Positions 45,071 to 56,618 of a DNA stretch of 64,000 nt are shown piece after piece. Source of the DNA: Labia minor (Eukaryota > Arthropoda > Insecta > Dermaptera > Spongiphoridae); contig OY720344.1 in the NCBI GenBank assembly GCA_963082975.1, positions 74,946,053 through 75,010,052 on the forward strand, read 5' to 3'. The position numbers and the translations under genes were made by a program. The notes under the pieces were generated by a model. It saw only the letters and a program-made list of their open reading frames with translations. It had not been told where the DNA came from and searched no databases. Positions within the stretch are counted from its first letter, which is position 1; each line of letters begins with the position of its first letter.

Positions 45071-47000
45071 GCCTATGACATATATATTCTTGAAAAGCTG
45101 AGGATGTAAGATTAATGGATTTTGATATTTTAATTGAGTTTCATTTATATAAGGTGACCATTTTAATTTATTATCTTAATTTAGTCCTAAAAATTTTCTA
45201 AGACATTTGTAATATAATAATCTTGTTTGACCAGATGTTAGACTCTCGACAGTTTCTACAATAAAACCATATTTTTGGAAGAAGATTATTCCTCCACTAC
45301 TATATGTAATAATATTGGAATATGTAATGTTTATTTGTGGTGGGCAAATAATTCTAAAACTAGCTTTAAAATTTTATTTTAGCTAGATAATATTAACATT
45401 GCCGAGTGATATAATCTTATAAAATACTGAACATAAAATATTCCTCAGTATTAACATCCCCTAGTAAAGAATAACATAAATATAAATCAATGATAAAAAA
45501 ATGAAATGGCAAAGTTAAAAATATTGTTGGATGTTATGTAATTACTTTTTAAAATATTAAGTATTTATATATTTATTTATTGTTTAAACTTTTAAAAGAA
45601 AAAAAAATAATTCATTTTACAATTCTTTTATCTGGCTAAAATTATAAATAAAATTGAAAAACTTAATTCATTCTAATTTCAATCCTATTTTTTTTTTATT
45701 GAAAAATACACAATTATTTTTTTTAAAAAAAAATTGAGTTTCGATTATTTATTTATTTATTTTTCAATTTTTAAATAAAACGCTTTTTATTCACTTTCTT
45801 TTATTTAATTAAAATTATATTTCAAATTGATAAACTTAGTTTAATTGTACACTTGGACTGTTGAATAAATAAATAATCGACCAGAGGCAAAAATACTCTC
45901 CCTCGGTCAAACACCCTTCACTTATTTTTCCCTCTTCTCTATACATAAACTGTTTTTCCATTTACAGAACGTAAACATTTAATCGAATAATCATAACGAA
46001 TTATTTATTTACGAGTATATTGCAAAATAAATTACTGGCAACGCGAAGAATAATAATTACGAAAATTAATAAAAACAAATTAAGGGATTTGAGAAATAGA
46101 TTGGTTTTTAAATCAAGTTAAAAAGAGATACACACCCCTCAACCCACCATCTTTATTAAGGGAAATAAATTTCTAAAAAACATTAGCATCATATTACAAA
46201 AACATTTAAATGAAATACAAAACTTTTACTTCGAAAGGAAGAGACGAAGACAGAGAGGGAGAGAGAAAGAAAGTAAACGTGAGCTGTTTAAAGGGAAAAT
46301 AAATCAATGGTTAAGAAGTTGAGTGAAACAGACTATGCTTCCACTCCTTGATGTGGCTGACTAAAACCACTTGAAGTTTATGAATTAACATTCTATTGGC
46401 ATGGTGTTTAGAAAATACATACCAATTTTCATCAAATAGATTTTCATCTACCTAAACAAGAGGTTATACGTTTATCGTATTTATTTTCCCTTGTCAAAAT
46501 AACTATTTTATTATTTCCTTTATTTATCGTAGAAGGTACTTTTAGAAAATCAAAACATGAATGTGTTTAATGTTTATTATTTCAAGCGAAATTAAATTTA
46601 TGATATCAGGGAAATTTTGTTATTTCCTATAAAATAGCTTTTATTAAATTTACCTCATATAGTTATATTTTAAACATATAGGCTTAAAAAAAGTCAAAAG
46701 AACCCAAAAACCAACTTTAATATTTGCTTAAATTTGGTTTGTATTTGACCATCGTCGGCAATACAGATTGTATGATTTTTACAACTTAGCAAGACTCTTC
46801 TATAACAAGGCTAGGAAATACATTAACGCAAGAAAATTATGTGACGATTTGGTTTAATTTAGTATTTTTTTTTTTTTTTGTATGGAAAAAAGGAAAAGTT
46901 GAGATTAATAAAGATTATTAATTTTCTTTAATATATATATGAAAATTTCACTTTTTCCATACATAAAAACAAAATTAAACCATCCCACGATCACAATCTA
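45071..47000. other. No gene; one small inverted repeat
   Basis: AT-rich. At 46854-46979 GGTTTAATTT with a TATGGAAAAA block pairs with its reverse complement around a T-rich stretch. The GA-rich run near 46230-46280 has no frame. Confidence 0.5.
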
Positions 47001-47227
47001 CAATGACAGAAAAAAGAGAACACTACTCTAGTACACTGCTTTTTTTGAACAGCATTAATCAATGAAAACTAAAGAAATTAATTTTAAAATACCATAAAAA
47101 CATAAAAGTGCCAAATTTAAAATTAAATTTATATTAAAAATTAATTTCTTTAATTTTGATTCATAATTATATTAATGTTGTTGAAAAAGGGCTGTGCTAG
47201 ACTGGTGTTCTCTTTTTTCCGTCACTA
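47001..47227. mobile_element. TA-flanked MITE, 227 bp
   Basis: The left end has TGACAGAAAAAAGAGAACAC and the right end, reversed, TGACGGAAAAAAGAGAACAC; both continue with GTCTAGCACA-like and CAACATTAAT-like blocks. TA dinucleotides flank both ends. Likely a Tc1/mariner-type non-autonomous element. Confidence 0.7.
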
Positions 47228-47319
47228 TACAAATAGATAAACATTCGTATATGGTTATTCAGAGTATTTATTAGCCTTGTTAATATTTAACAGCATTGCA
47301 ATTTGAAAAAAAATTGAAG

Positions 47320-47325
47320 TTTATT
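47320..47325 (-). terminator. Polyadenylation signal AATAAA downstream of a short frame
   Basis: AATAAA lies 6 bases past the stop of the minus-strand frame at 47331-47498. In AT-rich DNA this can occur by chance. Confidence 0.3.
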
Positions 47326-47330
47326 AAAGC

Positions 47331-47498
47331 TTATAATTTAATTACGTCATTTTCCAACTTTTCTGTAGCCTTATGAATATATTTAACTTTACCAGTATCA
47401 ATTGCAACAGGAAAAAGATGTTTCTCCAAATTAAAATTAATAAAATCGTATTTAAGATCCATGTGCCAAGAGATTGACTTATTACAATAGAAAAAGAT
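47331..47498 (-). CDS. Possible terminal exon of an unidentified gene
   Basis: A minus-strand frame of 55 codons and a stop. From the ATG at 47462 it encodes MDLKYDFINFNLEKHLFPVA, then IDTGKVKYIHKATEKLENDV. The residue mix looks like a real soluble protein rather than AT noise. Upstream a hAT MITE (47508-47775) begins within ten bases and cuts the frame, so earlier sequence may have been displaced. The polyadenylation signal suggests an mRNA 3' end. I do not recognise it; a retrogene or transposon remnant is equally possible. Confidence 0.35.
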   Translation of the reverse strand: MFFYCNKSISWHMDLKYDFINFNLEKHLFPVAIDTGKVKYIHKATEKLENDVIKL

Positions 47499-47507
47499 TC
47501 ATTAGAA

Positions 47508-47775
47508 CAGTGATTCTCAAACTTTTTTTTTTACCGCGGCACACTTTTAACGGTTTAAAAATTTGGCGACATACAAAGAAAAAGATAAGAGTAAAAGTTT
47601 CCCATATTGAAAAAAAAGTGGACCCAAAAACGTTTAACCTTTTTTTTTAGAACCAAATTAAAAAAATTTAGAAAACATGTCGGAAACCTCAGAGACATTT
47701 GTAATAATTTGGCGGCACATTTTGATAATCTCGCGGAACACAAAAGTGCCGCGCCTCAGTGGTTGAGAATCACTG
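47508..47775. mobile_element. hAT-type MITE, 268 bp
   Basis: Ends CAGTGATTCTCAAACT and, reversed, CAGTGATTCTCAACCA. Flanking 8-mers CATTAGAA and CGTTAGAA match at 7 of 8. Inner GGCGGCACATTTTGA-like pieces occur near both ends. The overlapping short frames are artefacts of the repeat. Confidence 0.85.
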
Positions 47776-49439
47776 CGTTAGAAGGATTGAATTTAGACAA
47801 ATATATTTAAATATATATTTAAGAAAGCAAGAAGAGTGAAATTGTAAATTATTTTTTTAGGAGATAAAATTTTATGACATATAAATAATTAAATAATTAA
47901 CTAAACATTGAATTTCCATATTGTTTTCTATATCCATGTTTATAATTTATTTTATTATAAATATATTTTACGTATATTTTGATGTAAAGAAATAGAGATT
48001 TTATAAATTTTGTATTTGCGAATTTTTTGTAATATTATGGCAATTACAAAAAAATGTTAATACACAAAAGCATCTGTTTTTACAAACGAGGGTGGTATAA
48101 GAAGGGAAGAGAGGCTTAAAGTAATTGGAACGTTGGCGACTTAACTTAAAAAACCGGCCCTGCATCCATATAATATTTATCTATTCAATCACTTAATTAT
48201 AAATATCATCTAAAAACACCTGGGAATGCTAGGAAGCATTACTATCAACGAACTTTTATTCATATTTATCATAAAATTGCATAAATAATTCCAATTTATA
48301 TGATCTTAATATATTGTGAGAATTAGATATATAATATAGAGAGCAAATCACCTTACGGTTTGACGATTGCGTCAACAAATATTTGTTTTAATATTGACGC
48401 AACATTTATAAATTTAATTGTTTATTAATATTTTGTTATTAATTATTATATCTTTTTAATTTACTTTCTTAATATTCTCGGTAATTTTCTTAATGTTCCC
48501 GGGCATTTTTTTAATGTTTACAATAATGTCTAAACATTTTTTCTTTACAATTTTACATTATAATAACACTAATTACAGTAGTTATAATATATGGGAAATT
48601 TTCAACTTTGACCGCCGATTTGACCATGTTCCCAACCGAATTTTAAAGAACCAAGACCACTTTATATTTACACTTTTTTAAGCTCTAATCGAATCCAAAA
48701 TCAAAATTTAAAAAATCGAAAATTTTTAGCGGCAGACACACAGACATATAGATTTTATAAACGTTAGTTGAATATATGATATTTTTAATATGTCTAAAAT
48801 AAAATAACGAATATTCACTAAAATATGTATGTATAATTTTTCTACAATAATTTACTTCAAAGATATATAATTGAATTTAATAATTTATTCGAATTTTTTA
48901 AATGAAGAATTGTATTCAATGAATAAATTTCAAATTCAGATAACAAATAATCAAGTTCGGCTTAGTTTAATGCATAATAGAGGGAAGACCACCGACTAGC
49001 ATAATCTTTGTTACCGTCTTTTCAGTGGATATAGAATATAAGTTTTCAATTTCATGAATAGAAACAAGTCAGAATTTCACAACTCATTGAACATTATTTG
49101 ATACCCAAATTTATTATTATAACTAATTAACATTTTAAAATACATCCTACGAGGCAGCCATTTGAATGAATAGAATTTCATAAATAATCGGAAGGTCTAT
49201 ACTACACTATGAAAAAATAAATTTGAAAATTCATCCAACCGTTTTTGTTTTATTGCATTTAAAAAAAATGTTACATGGCGGACCCTGTATTTTATTTTAT
49301 AAAATAATCCTCTTACTTATTTTAAATTAAAAAAAAGAACAAATTATATAAAACTACATAAATAATACTCTAAAAATTGGAGCTTTAATTAATTATTAAT
49401 TTATTTAGTTATATATTGTTTAAGAAAAAAAGATGCTTG
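47776..49439. other. No gene; repeat debris
   Basis: AT-rich. The piece 48590-48760, with TTTGACCGCCGATTTGACC and GCGGCAGACACACAGACATA, resembles the common dispersed insect repeat phrase. No supported gene. Confidence 0.45.
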
Positions 49440-49850
49440 TGGAGGAAGTAGGAAAGTGGGAGGAGGTATAATCCGCACCTGTGGGACATTCTGGGCGGAA
49501 TTTGTAATATTTAGATATAGTTATATAAAAAGCAATTTATTCACTTCGTTAAATTATTATTCGATTTACAGAAAGATTTCGAATATTTTTCCTCGTCAAC
49601 TTTGCAGAGAGAATATCTCAAAAAAATTTACTCGGATTCTAAAATCTACTAAAATTTATTCAATAGTATAATTTAAATATGACATTTAATAATAAAAAAG
49701 ATTTCCACCTATTATTTGCCTCAATTACAATTATTTATTTATGGTTATTAATTTTTAAAAAACCACCATATAAATGACTTTAGGGCGGCAAATTGGAAAC
49801 AACCCCGGGCGGCAAAACTTCCAGATACACCACAACCATAGTATTATTCG
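49440..49850. mobile_element. Decayed copy of the 641-bp hAT-type MITE
   Basis: It runs opposite to 36137-36777: GTATAATCCGCACCTGTGGG, then ATATAGTTATATAAAAAGCA, ATTTCGAATATTTTTCCTCG and finally GGGCGGCAAAACTTCC line up with the reversed element. The tips are eroded and no target duplication remains. The plus frame at 49456-49671 lies inside it and is not a gene. Confidence 0.65.
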
Positions 49851-50326
49851 AGTATTTTTGAATACTTACTAATTTAAATTTGTTAAATTAACCAAAAAAG
49901 AATATATTTAAAATTTAATATATATATATATATATAACTGTTCAAAACTATATATAATATATATTTCAATCATTATCGGTCAGCTTTTGAATTTAAAATT
50001 TAATCAAATAAATAATGAAATAATTAGTACCTGGTTCACCGAGCCGCCGCTAGGTCATTAAAAGAATATTCCTTATGAACAATGAATATATTACCACGTT
50101 TTTCTTAGCTTGCTTTCTTGTTTGTTTGTTTGTTTATTTATCTGTTCGGGTCAAATCTTGCAATCGAAATTTCGACCACTTCCAGTCATCCAATCGCTCT
50201 GAAACTTTTCAGAGTAATGTATTCTGGATGACAATACAATAAAATAACACATTCGTAGCTTGCAAGTGTTTAATTAGAGCATAATTAATGAATATAATTT
50301 TGTATGAGTTATATTCAAACTCCACG
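49851..50326. other. No gene; dispersed repeat
   Basis: It contains a TACCTGGTTCACCGAGCCGC fragment of the GAGCTC-type repeat, then (TTTG)n and GGGTCAAATCTTGCAATCGA, CGACCACTTCCAGTCATC: a widespread insect repeat phrase. Confidence 0.5.
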
Positions 50327-50825
50327 TGTTTACATTACACTAGAGTTAAAAATAAGTTTATGATTCGACATAATTTACAATATGTCAATAAACATTCTTA
50401 AAATTAAGTGCCTTAGCAGGTAGACACCTGGAAAGGGTCGTTCAATTGAAAACAGTGTGGTTTATTGTTTGCAGTTGCTGTCAAATACTGACCCTTTTGA
50501 AGAGAAACTTTCAACACGTGTCCGGAAAAACCCTTCTTCATTTCATCCCTCTCCCCCCCTTTCTCCTTACCTTTTGTTCAGGTGATATAAAAGGAAAAAC
50601 CGAGCACGACTAGCACCCAGATGTAATGAAACCAGATGTAATGAGACGAGAGATATAATTAGTACAGACTGGAGTGTGTTCCAGTGCATTTGCCTATTCG
50701 GCCTTTGTATGATTAAATAATTTGTATCTTCAAACTCATAATAAATTTCTTACTCTTTCTTAAATAAAATTGCCTTTTATTCTTTACCATTTAATTACCC
50801 ATTAAACTCGTGGGTAAGGTAAACA
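50327..50825 (+). mobile_element. Probable solo LTR, 499 bp
   Basis: Inverted ends TGTTTAC and GTAAACA. A TATA box (GATATAAAAGG near 50583) is followed by a transcribed-like region and AATAAA signals near 50740-50765. Part of it recurs at 56083-56310, showing a repeated family. The flanks (CCACG and CATAA) do not form a duplication, and no primer site follows. Confidence 0.5.
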
Positions 50826-51248
50826 CATAATTTATGGGAAAATCAAAACAAAAAGTGTAAATATTTAAATTTGAAAAAAACCGTTAAAAACCCGTTAAAA
50901 GAATAATATAATATGTATAATATTTAAAATGTAAATAAATTTGAAAGAAGGTATATTAATGTTTTGTACTGTAATTTAGAAAACAAAATTTAAATTTATG
51001 ATGAGTTTTAGGCAATAAAGAATTAAAATATGACAAATTTAAAAATTTCTCTTTATAATTCAATTTAAATTTATTACTTTCAGGATAATAGTATTTCATG
51101 ACTATTAAAGTCAATCAAAAAACTTAAAAGTAGTATAGGTCAAGTGAAATCGATTGCAATATATGAAGACTAAAAAGTAGAAAATAATACTTTATATAAA
51201 AAAAAAACTTTTTTAAAAAACCACGTTTTTAACGCACTAAAAAGAAGA
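50826..51248. other. No gene seen; AT-rich
   Basis: No coding, RNA or repeat signal that I can support. Confidence 0.5.
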
Positions 51249-51973
51249 AAATAATTTTTCTGAAACCCCATAGGTACTGACATTACAAACAAGAGATATG
51301 ATTTGATGAAAATTTTCTATAACGTAAAACGTGGGGCGCAACTATGGCTAAAATATTCTGTATCGTATAAAAATTTATAAATAAATGTTATTAGGTACAA
51401 ATTAATAGGATAAATGAATTCATATTTTAATTAGCTTCAAAAAGGAAAGCTTATATCTTATCGAAATTTTTAAAAGAGGTAAATTTAATTTATGAAAAGA
51501 TTACCTTTAGATTACTAATAATATTCACTTTTAAAAAATTCTGATAAAAAATGACATCCTAACAATATTCTGGTAAATAATATAAGAAATTTAACTTGAA
51601 GAAATCTAAAACTAAATTTTGCTACTGCAAAACTTCTAGCAAATATTTAATATTTATGTTAATAAAATTTCTAAAGTGTAAATTGAAGATGTTTATTTAA
51701 TATTAAGGAATTAATTTTCCAAAAAAAATTTACATTAATAAAAGTATTCTGTTGGATTACTAATAATATTCCCTTTTACAAAAAGTCTGGTAAAAAATAT
51801 AAAACTTAAAATATAAATCCATGGATATTGAAATAAATTAATCAAAGAAATTATATTGCATTTAAAAAATTTATTATTATTTGCGCCCCACGTTTTACGT
51901 TATAGAAAATTTTCTTCAAATCATATCTCTTGTTTGTAATGTCAGTACCTATGGGGTTTCAGAAAAATTATTT
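51249..51973. mobile_element. Element with 93-bp near-perfect inverted repeats
   Basis: 51249-51341 and 51881-51973 are reverse complements with one difference seen. They include CCCCATAGGTACTGACATTA, AACAAGAGATATGATTTGA and AACGTAAAACGTGGGGCGCA at the inner edge. The central 539 bp is AT-rich and holds a direct repeat around GATTACTAATAATATTC. No frame is supported. The class is unknown. Confidence 0.85.
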
Positions 51974-52204
51974 AAGATTAAGATTATTATTTAAAATAAA
52001 TAAACGACAAGATATATGAAACAATTTCAAATAATTTAAAAGAACATTAATTAAAAAAAAATATAGTCATAAAACAAACAGCTCTTAAACGTACGTATTA
52101 ATGCACTGAAAGTCAGATGTGGCAGATGAGATATGTGGATATAACATTATAATTTCGTAATTTGATTACAAAATATTATTAAAATAAATATTTTTAATTT
52201 TATT

Positions 52205-52445
52205 TTATTTATAATATTTTGTCCAGCGTCACCCGGCGCCATTTTTTTAATATTAAAATATAAATTTTAATATTAAAAAAAACTAACAAAGATGATTTTT
52301 TCCGAGGCTGAAACCAATTTAGATTCCTTATAAACTGATCTTTGATGTGAATATCAAAAAAATCCTTAGAGGGGTATAATAATTCAAAAATACAATTATA
52401 TATATATATACAATTGTTAGTAGTATAATAAGATATATATATATA
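52205..52445 (-). repeat. Helitron-like 5' module, diverged
   Basis: On the minus strand: ATCTTATTATACTACTAACA, then CCTCTAAGGATTTTTTTGAT, AATTGGTTTCAGCCTCGG and GCGCCGGGTGACG. It parallels the module at 25366-25560 and, at its end, the AATAAAATTAAAAATATTTA block seen elsewhere. Confidence 0.5.
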
Positions 52446-54349
52446 TGTTTTCAAACATTAATTTCATAAAAAAAAAATTTAAAACAAAAATTGCTTATTA
52501 AATTAGCACAAATTCATTTACTTTAATAAAAATAATAAAAAATTCTTATTCATCAACTTGTTTCACTTGAATTGAATTAATTTCATTGTTCTCTTTTATC
52601 ATTCGACAAATCTGATTTTGCTCTACTTGTTATTATTGAATTAATTAAATAGAAAGCATCAAAAAAAAGCTAAAGAGACGAAACGAAAGCGATTACGACG
52701 TATTGGCAAACCAGATAAGAAAAGCCTAGTAAATTATCATCTTATGAGGTGAATTTTAGCAAAAAGTTATTATAAAATTTCTAAAGTTTGTATTATCAAA
52801 TATATCATCAATAAATATTATATATATAATAGAAATATATTTACTTTGCTAAAATTATTAATCCAGATTAAATGAATGCATGACTTATTATAAAAAACCT
52901 ATATAATTCTAAATTAAAACAAAAAAGAAATAAATGTATTATACTATCACTAATACATTCTCAATATTGTATATATTTCATTATCAACATGAAATATAAT
53001 ATATATATATATTATTATATATAATGATAAAAAAAATTGAATTTTATTTATAAAATTTTATTTATTCATTTTTATTTCTACTGATTAAACATGTTCACTT
53101 AATTCAATTACTCCCTGGAAATGAATTGATAAACCCTGGTGACGTCATGGAGGAGCAATCATAAATAAACTCAACTGAGTTAAAATTAGACTCATTATTT
53201 TAAAAAACTCAATCATCAAAATTGATTTTGATTGCTATTTATTTCAAATATTAATCAATATTTAAATTTATATCGAATAAATTATTGTTTCTAAATAAAA
53301 AAGTCCTAAGTCAATAATTTTTATGATAATCTATATGAATATATGACTTTAATCAATCACAATCATAATTAAAATTGAAAATTGTATATAAATTGAAAAA
53401 GATAAATGTCAAAAATAATTTTTTGTTCTCACATTGTCAATGTATTTCAGAGAATTCTTTTACATCCCACATACTCGTTAGACACGGATATCATCAGATT
53501 TTTTAATTTAATATATATAATATTTATTAAAATATATTTCTTGATGAAAAAATTAAGTATTTAAATTAACTAGAAAAATTTAATTTTTATTTAGAAAAGT
53601 CTGACATATTTAATTTATTTAAATAAAACTTTGACTAAAATCAATAACTTTTGAGTCAAATATATTAATATTATTTTTTGAATGAAATTAATTTAAATAA
53701 TTACTATGATTCATTCTTTAGTTAATTATTATTTTATTATTTATATATGAAATTTATTGAAAAAATCAAGAACATATTTTTTTCTTGAGATGAGTTTCCT
53801 ACAAAGATTGTTATGTGAATGTACAAGTATGTATGTTGAAATGAAAATGTAGTTGTAATTGTGTTATAGACAAGCCTCTTATATAACAATAAGAAGTGGC
53901 TTTTGTTTCTTTGGCTAACAAAAGCGTGACTAGAAAGAATAGAAGTACATTTCTTTATAAAATCCTATTAAATCTTACAGGTAAAATAAATTTTATTTTT
54001 TAGAAAGAAAGATAGATAGCTTTTAGATATTTTAAAGAATTAAATTAAATTTTTAAATGAATAATAATAATTATATTTTAAAAATATTGATAGGTATTAG
54101 TATCCATTCATTTTTATATTAAAAAGATATCAAATTCTAAGTAAATTTAATAAATTTAATATAGGATTATGTCTCAAAAAATAAATAAATGGATGAAAAT
54201 TACTTAAATTAATAACATTCATTTCCAATAATTAAAAAATTTACTTTTCATTGATTTAATTAAGAAAAATAATATACAAATAAATCAATGCCAATTGGAA
54301 AAAATTGGAGACAGATAATATTAAAATAGATACGAGAAAATTGTTTGAG
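52446..54349. other. No gene seen; AT-rich
   Basis: Only (TA)n runs (for example 52998-53013) and A/T homopolymers. No supported frame. Confidence 0.5.
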
Positions 54350-54425
54350 AATAGTTTGATCAGGTTAAGGATGGCTGCAGGAATGTAGTTACTGCGGCCA
54401 AAAAGTTGTAGAGATCGATAGGTAG
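54350..54425 (+). mobile_element. 3' tail fragment of the non-LTR RT family
   Basis: GATGGCTGCAGGAATGTAGT and ACTGCGGCCAAAAAGTTGTA, GAGATCGATAGGTAG match the last part of the element at 39440-40760. Confidence 0.6.
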
Positions 54426-54446
54426 AATTGAAGTCATTAAACTATT

Positions 54447-54632
54447 GAAGTGAAACTTCTTTAGCGGCGTCCTGACATTTGGTTGAGAATGGAGAGTGAA
54501 TTGAAAAATTGAAATTTCGTAACGCGTTACGTTACGCTAGGTCCAAAGTCCATGGTGCGCATGCGCGCGAGTACGTTGACCCGGAATAATATTTCTCAGC
54601 TTCTACTGGGTCAAAGAATAAAAATTAGTATG
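54447..54632 (+). repeat. Direct-repeat unit, copy 1 (short form)
   Basis: It starts GAAGTGAAACTTCTTTAGCG and ends ATAAAAATTAGTATG. It contains a CpG-bearing palindrome GCGCATGCGC. The first 80 bases are identical to copy 2. Confidence 0.85.
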
Positions 54633-54774
54633 ACTTATGATCAAAAGAGGGCGAGATCTCCACCTTGTCCAGTAGATATCGCAATTAAATACAATTTGAA
54701 TTTAAATATATATTAATTTCAAAATTTGCCTAAACATTTATAAAAATAAATATACATATGAAATTTGTTATTTT

Positions 54775-55154
54775 TTGAAGTGAAACTTCTTTAGCGGCGT
54801 CCTGACATTTGGTTGAGAATGGAGAGTGAATTGAAAAATTGAAATTTCGTAACGCATTCGTAACGCAAGAGAGAAAAAAGATATAGATATAACGAGTGAG
54901 AATGAGATAGCCTCTATCTCCGTCTCTCTTTTGTGCGGTGTTTCGTTGTTGAGAAAGAGGCTATCTGCGTCTTTCTTTTGTCCGGTCTTTCGTCTTTGAG
55001 AAAGAGGCTATCTGCGTCTTCGTTTTGTGCTGTCTTTCGTTCTAATACCCTCTCGCTAGGTCCAAAGTCCACGGCGCGCATGCGCGCTAGTACGTTGACG
55101 CGGAATAATATTTCTCAGCCTCTGCTGGGTCAAAGAATAAAAATTAGTATGTGA
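54775..55154 (+). repeat. Direct-repeat unit, copy 2 (with tandem insertion)
   Basis: The same two halves as copy 1, separated by about 190 extra bases that contain three imperfect copies of a 46-bp unit (about 54911-55040; GAGAAAGAGGCTATCTGCGT). The GAAGTGAAACTTC start is also the end of the element inside the palindrome arms, and a reversed GAAGTTTCACTTC lies at 56368-56381, so 54775-56381 may be one element. The plus frame here is a repeat artefact. Confidence 0.8.
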
Positions 55155-56082
55155 CCACACAGTTACCGCCTTTTAGATATATATCTATTCTTAAAATAAA
55201 ATTAAAAATATTTATATTATATTCATATATATGTAAAATAATAATTATATTATTTTAATATTCCTATAAGTTGGTATCACAATTTATTATTATTATGAAT
55301 TATTTATAAGTAATTAATATTATTAATTGGTATTAATAAATAAATAATATTAATTATATTAACTTAATATTTCTAACTTTTATTACAATAATGAGACGGA
55401 ATTGTTGTGTGTTAAATTAGATTTAATTAAAGATTGAATTTAGAATAATTAAAAGGGTTATTGAAACCGCGTATGCTGATTAGGGAATGACAAGATTGAA
55501 TAGGTTCAATTAAAAAATGCTTATATAAAATTATAACTAAAAATGATTTATTTAATAAAACTATAAGAATTTAAATTACAATTTAATTAATTTTTTGTGA
55601 ATAAATAAACATATATAAAAAACTATATATAAAATTTGAATTTTCATTTATTCATTCATTTAAAATTATTTTCCGATTGTTCCTTTAAAATAACCCCTCT
55701 TAGGGGGTCGGAAGGGGAGGCAACATAAGGGAATTTTCTTTCACTTTGTTATTGGGAAAAACCAGGGGGGGGGACAGTCTTACCAGGAAAAACCCAAATT
55801 GTCAGCGTCCACTCTGGGGTTTTAAACAGTTTTAAAGGAAATGTTAATTATAAGTTCATTTCTCAACGAGTTGTATCTTTAAATTATTTTTATTAATTTA
55901 ATTAATTTTAATTAATTTATAGCCAATAATAGTTTATTATAGCTAATAATTTTTTAATTTTTAGTGTAATTTGCATGATCATTATTTATATAAAAAAATA
56001 AACACATTTTGCAATTTCCCAGAAAGGCTTATAATGTCAAGCTCCCACATGTGTCCATTACAATTAAGAATAAGTAAGTTAT
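55155..56082. other. No gene; scraps of arm sequence and a G/C-rich patch
   Basis: 55598-55664 matches arm positions 26869-26937 (ATAAACATATATAAAAAACT). 55690-55830 has G- and C-runs (CTCTTAGGGGGTCGG) but no frame. Confidence 0.5.
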
Positions 56083-56310
56083 GTTTGTCACGTTCACACT
56101 TCCACATGTGAACATTACAATTGAAATAGTAAGTTTATGATTCGACATAATTTGCAATGTATCAATCAACCTCTTAAAATTAAGGTTCTTAGCATTTAGC
56201 AGGTAAAACACTTGGCGAGAGTCATTCAATTGAAAATTGCAAGGGTGGACTTGTTAATTGTATGTACTTGGAAATATTCTTTGTAGGAGAGGGCAGTGTG
56301 GTTTATTTTT
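56083..56310 (+). repeat. Partial copy of the 50327 LTR
   Basis: TTTATGATTCGACATAATTT, TCTTAAAATTAAGG, TTAGCAGGTA and AGTGTGGTTTATT occur in the same order as at 50350-50465. The upstream CCACATGTG...CATTACAATT unit is present twice (56045 and 56101). Confidence 0.65.
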
Positions 56311-56524
56311 CTCTATTTCTCTCTCACTCACACTCTCAACTAAAATTTATCTTATTCTCTAGATTGTAAGAAGTTTCACTTCCGCCACGTGTACGATGCT
56401 GCACATTTTGCTTTTTTTCTATTTATAATTTAAATCTTAATAATATTTTTATCTTTTTATTATTATTATATTGCAATTTAAATATAAAAATGATTGACTG
56501 TAAATATTATATTTAATTTTTAAG

Positions 56525-56618
56525 GAGGGATAGGTCCGAGACATTGTGAATACATGAAAAAGCGTCCAAACAAAGAGGTCCTTTATCACGTCTTATGCAC
56601 GAGTCCCAATTTTTCTTG
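56525..56618 (+). CDS. Possible internal coding exon, unidentified
   Basis: It is bounded by TTTTTAAG and a GTAATT donor, 94 bp. One frame is open throughout, with two bases over at each side: GIGPRHCEYMKKRPNKEV then LYHVLCTSPNFS. GC is clearly above its flanks. The minus strand is also open over the same span, so the strand is not certain. I do not recognise it. Confidence 0.3.

Noticed and set aside
49456-49671. 71-codon plus frame
   Set aside because: Lies inside a decayed MITE copy that aligns to 36137-36777.
54933-55154. 73-codon plus frame
   Set aside because: Produced by the 46-bp tandem units; not conserved in repeat copy 1.
55690-55830. G/C-rich patch as a promoter or structured RNA
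   Set aside because: Only homopolymer-like G and C runs; no stable paired structure or element ends found.
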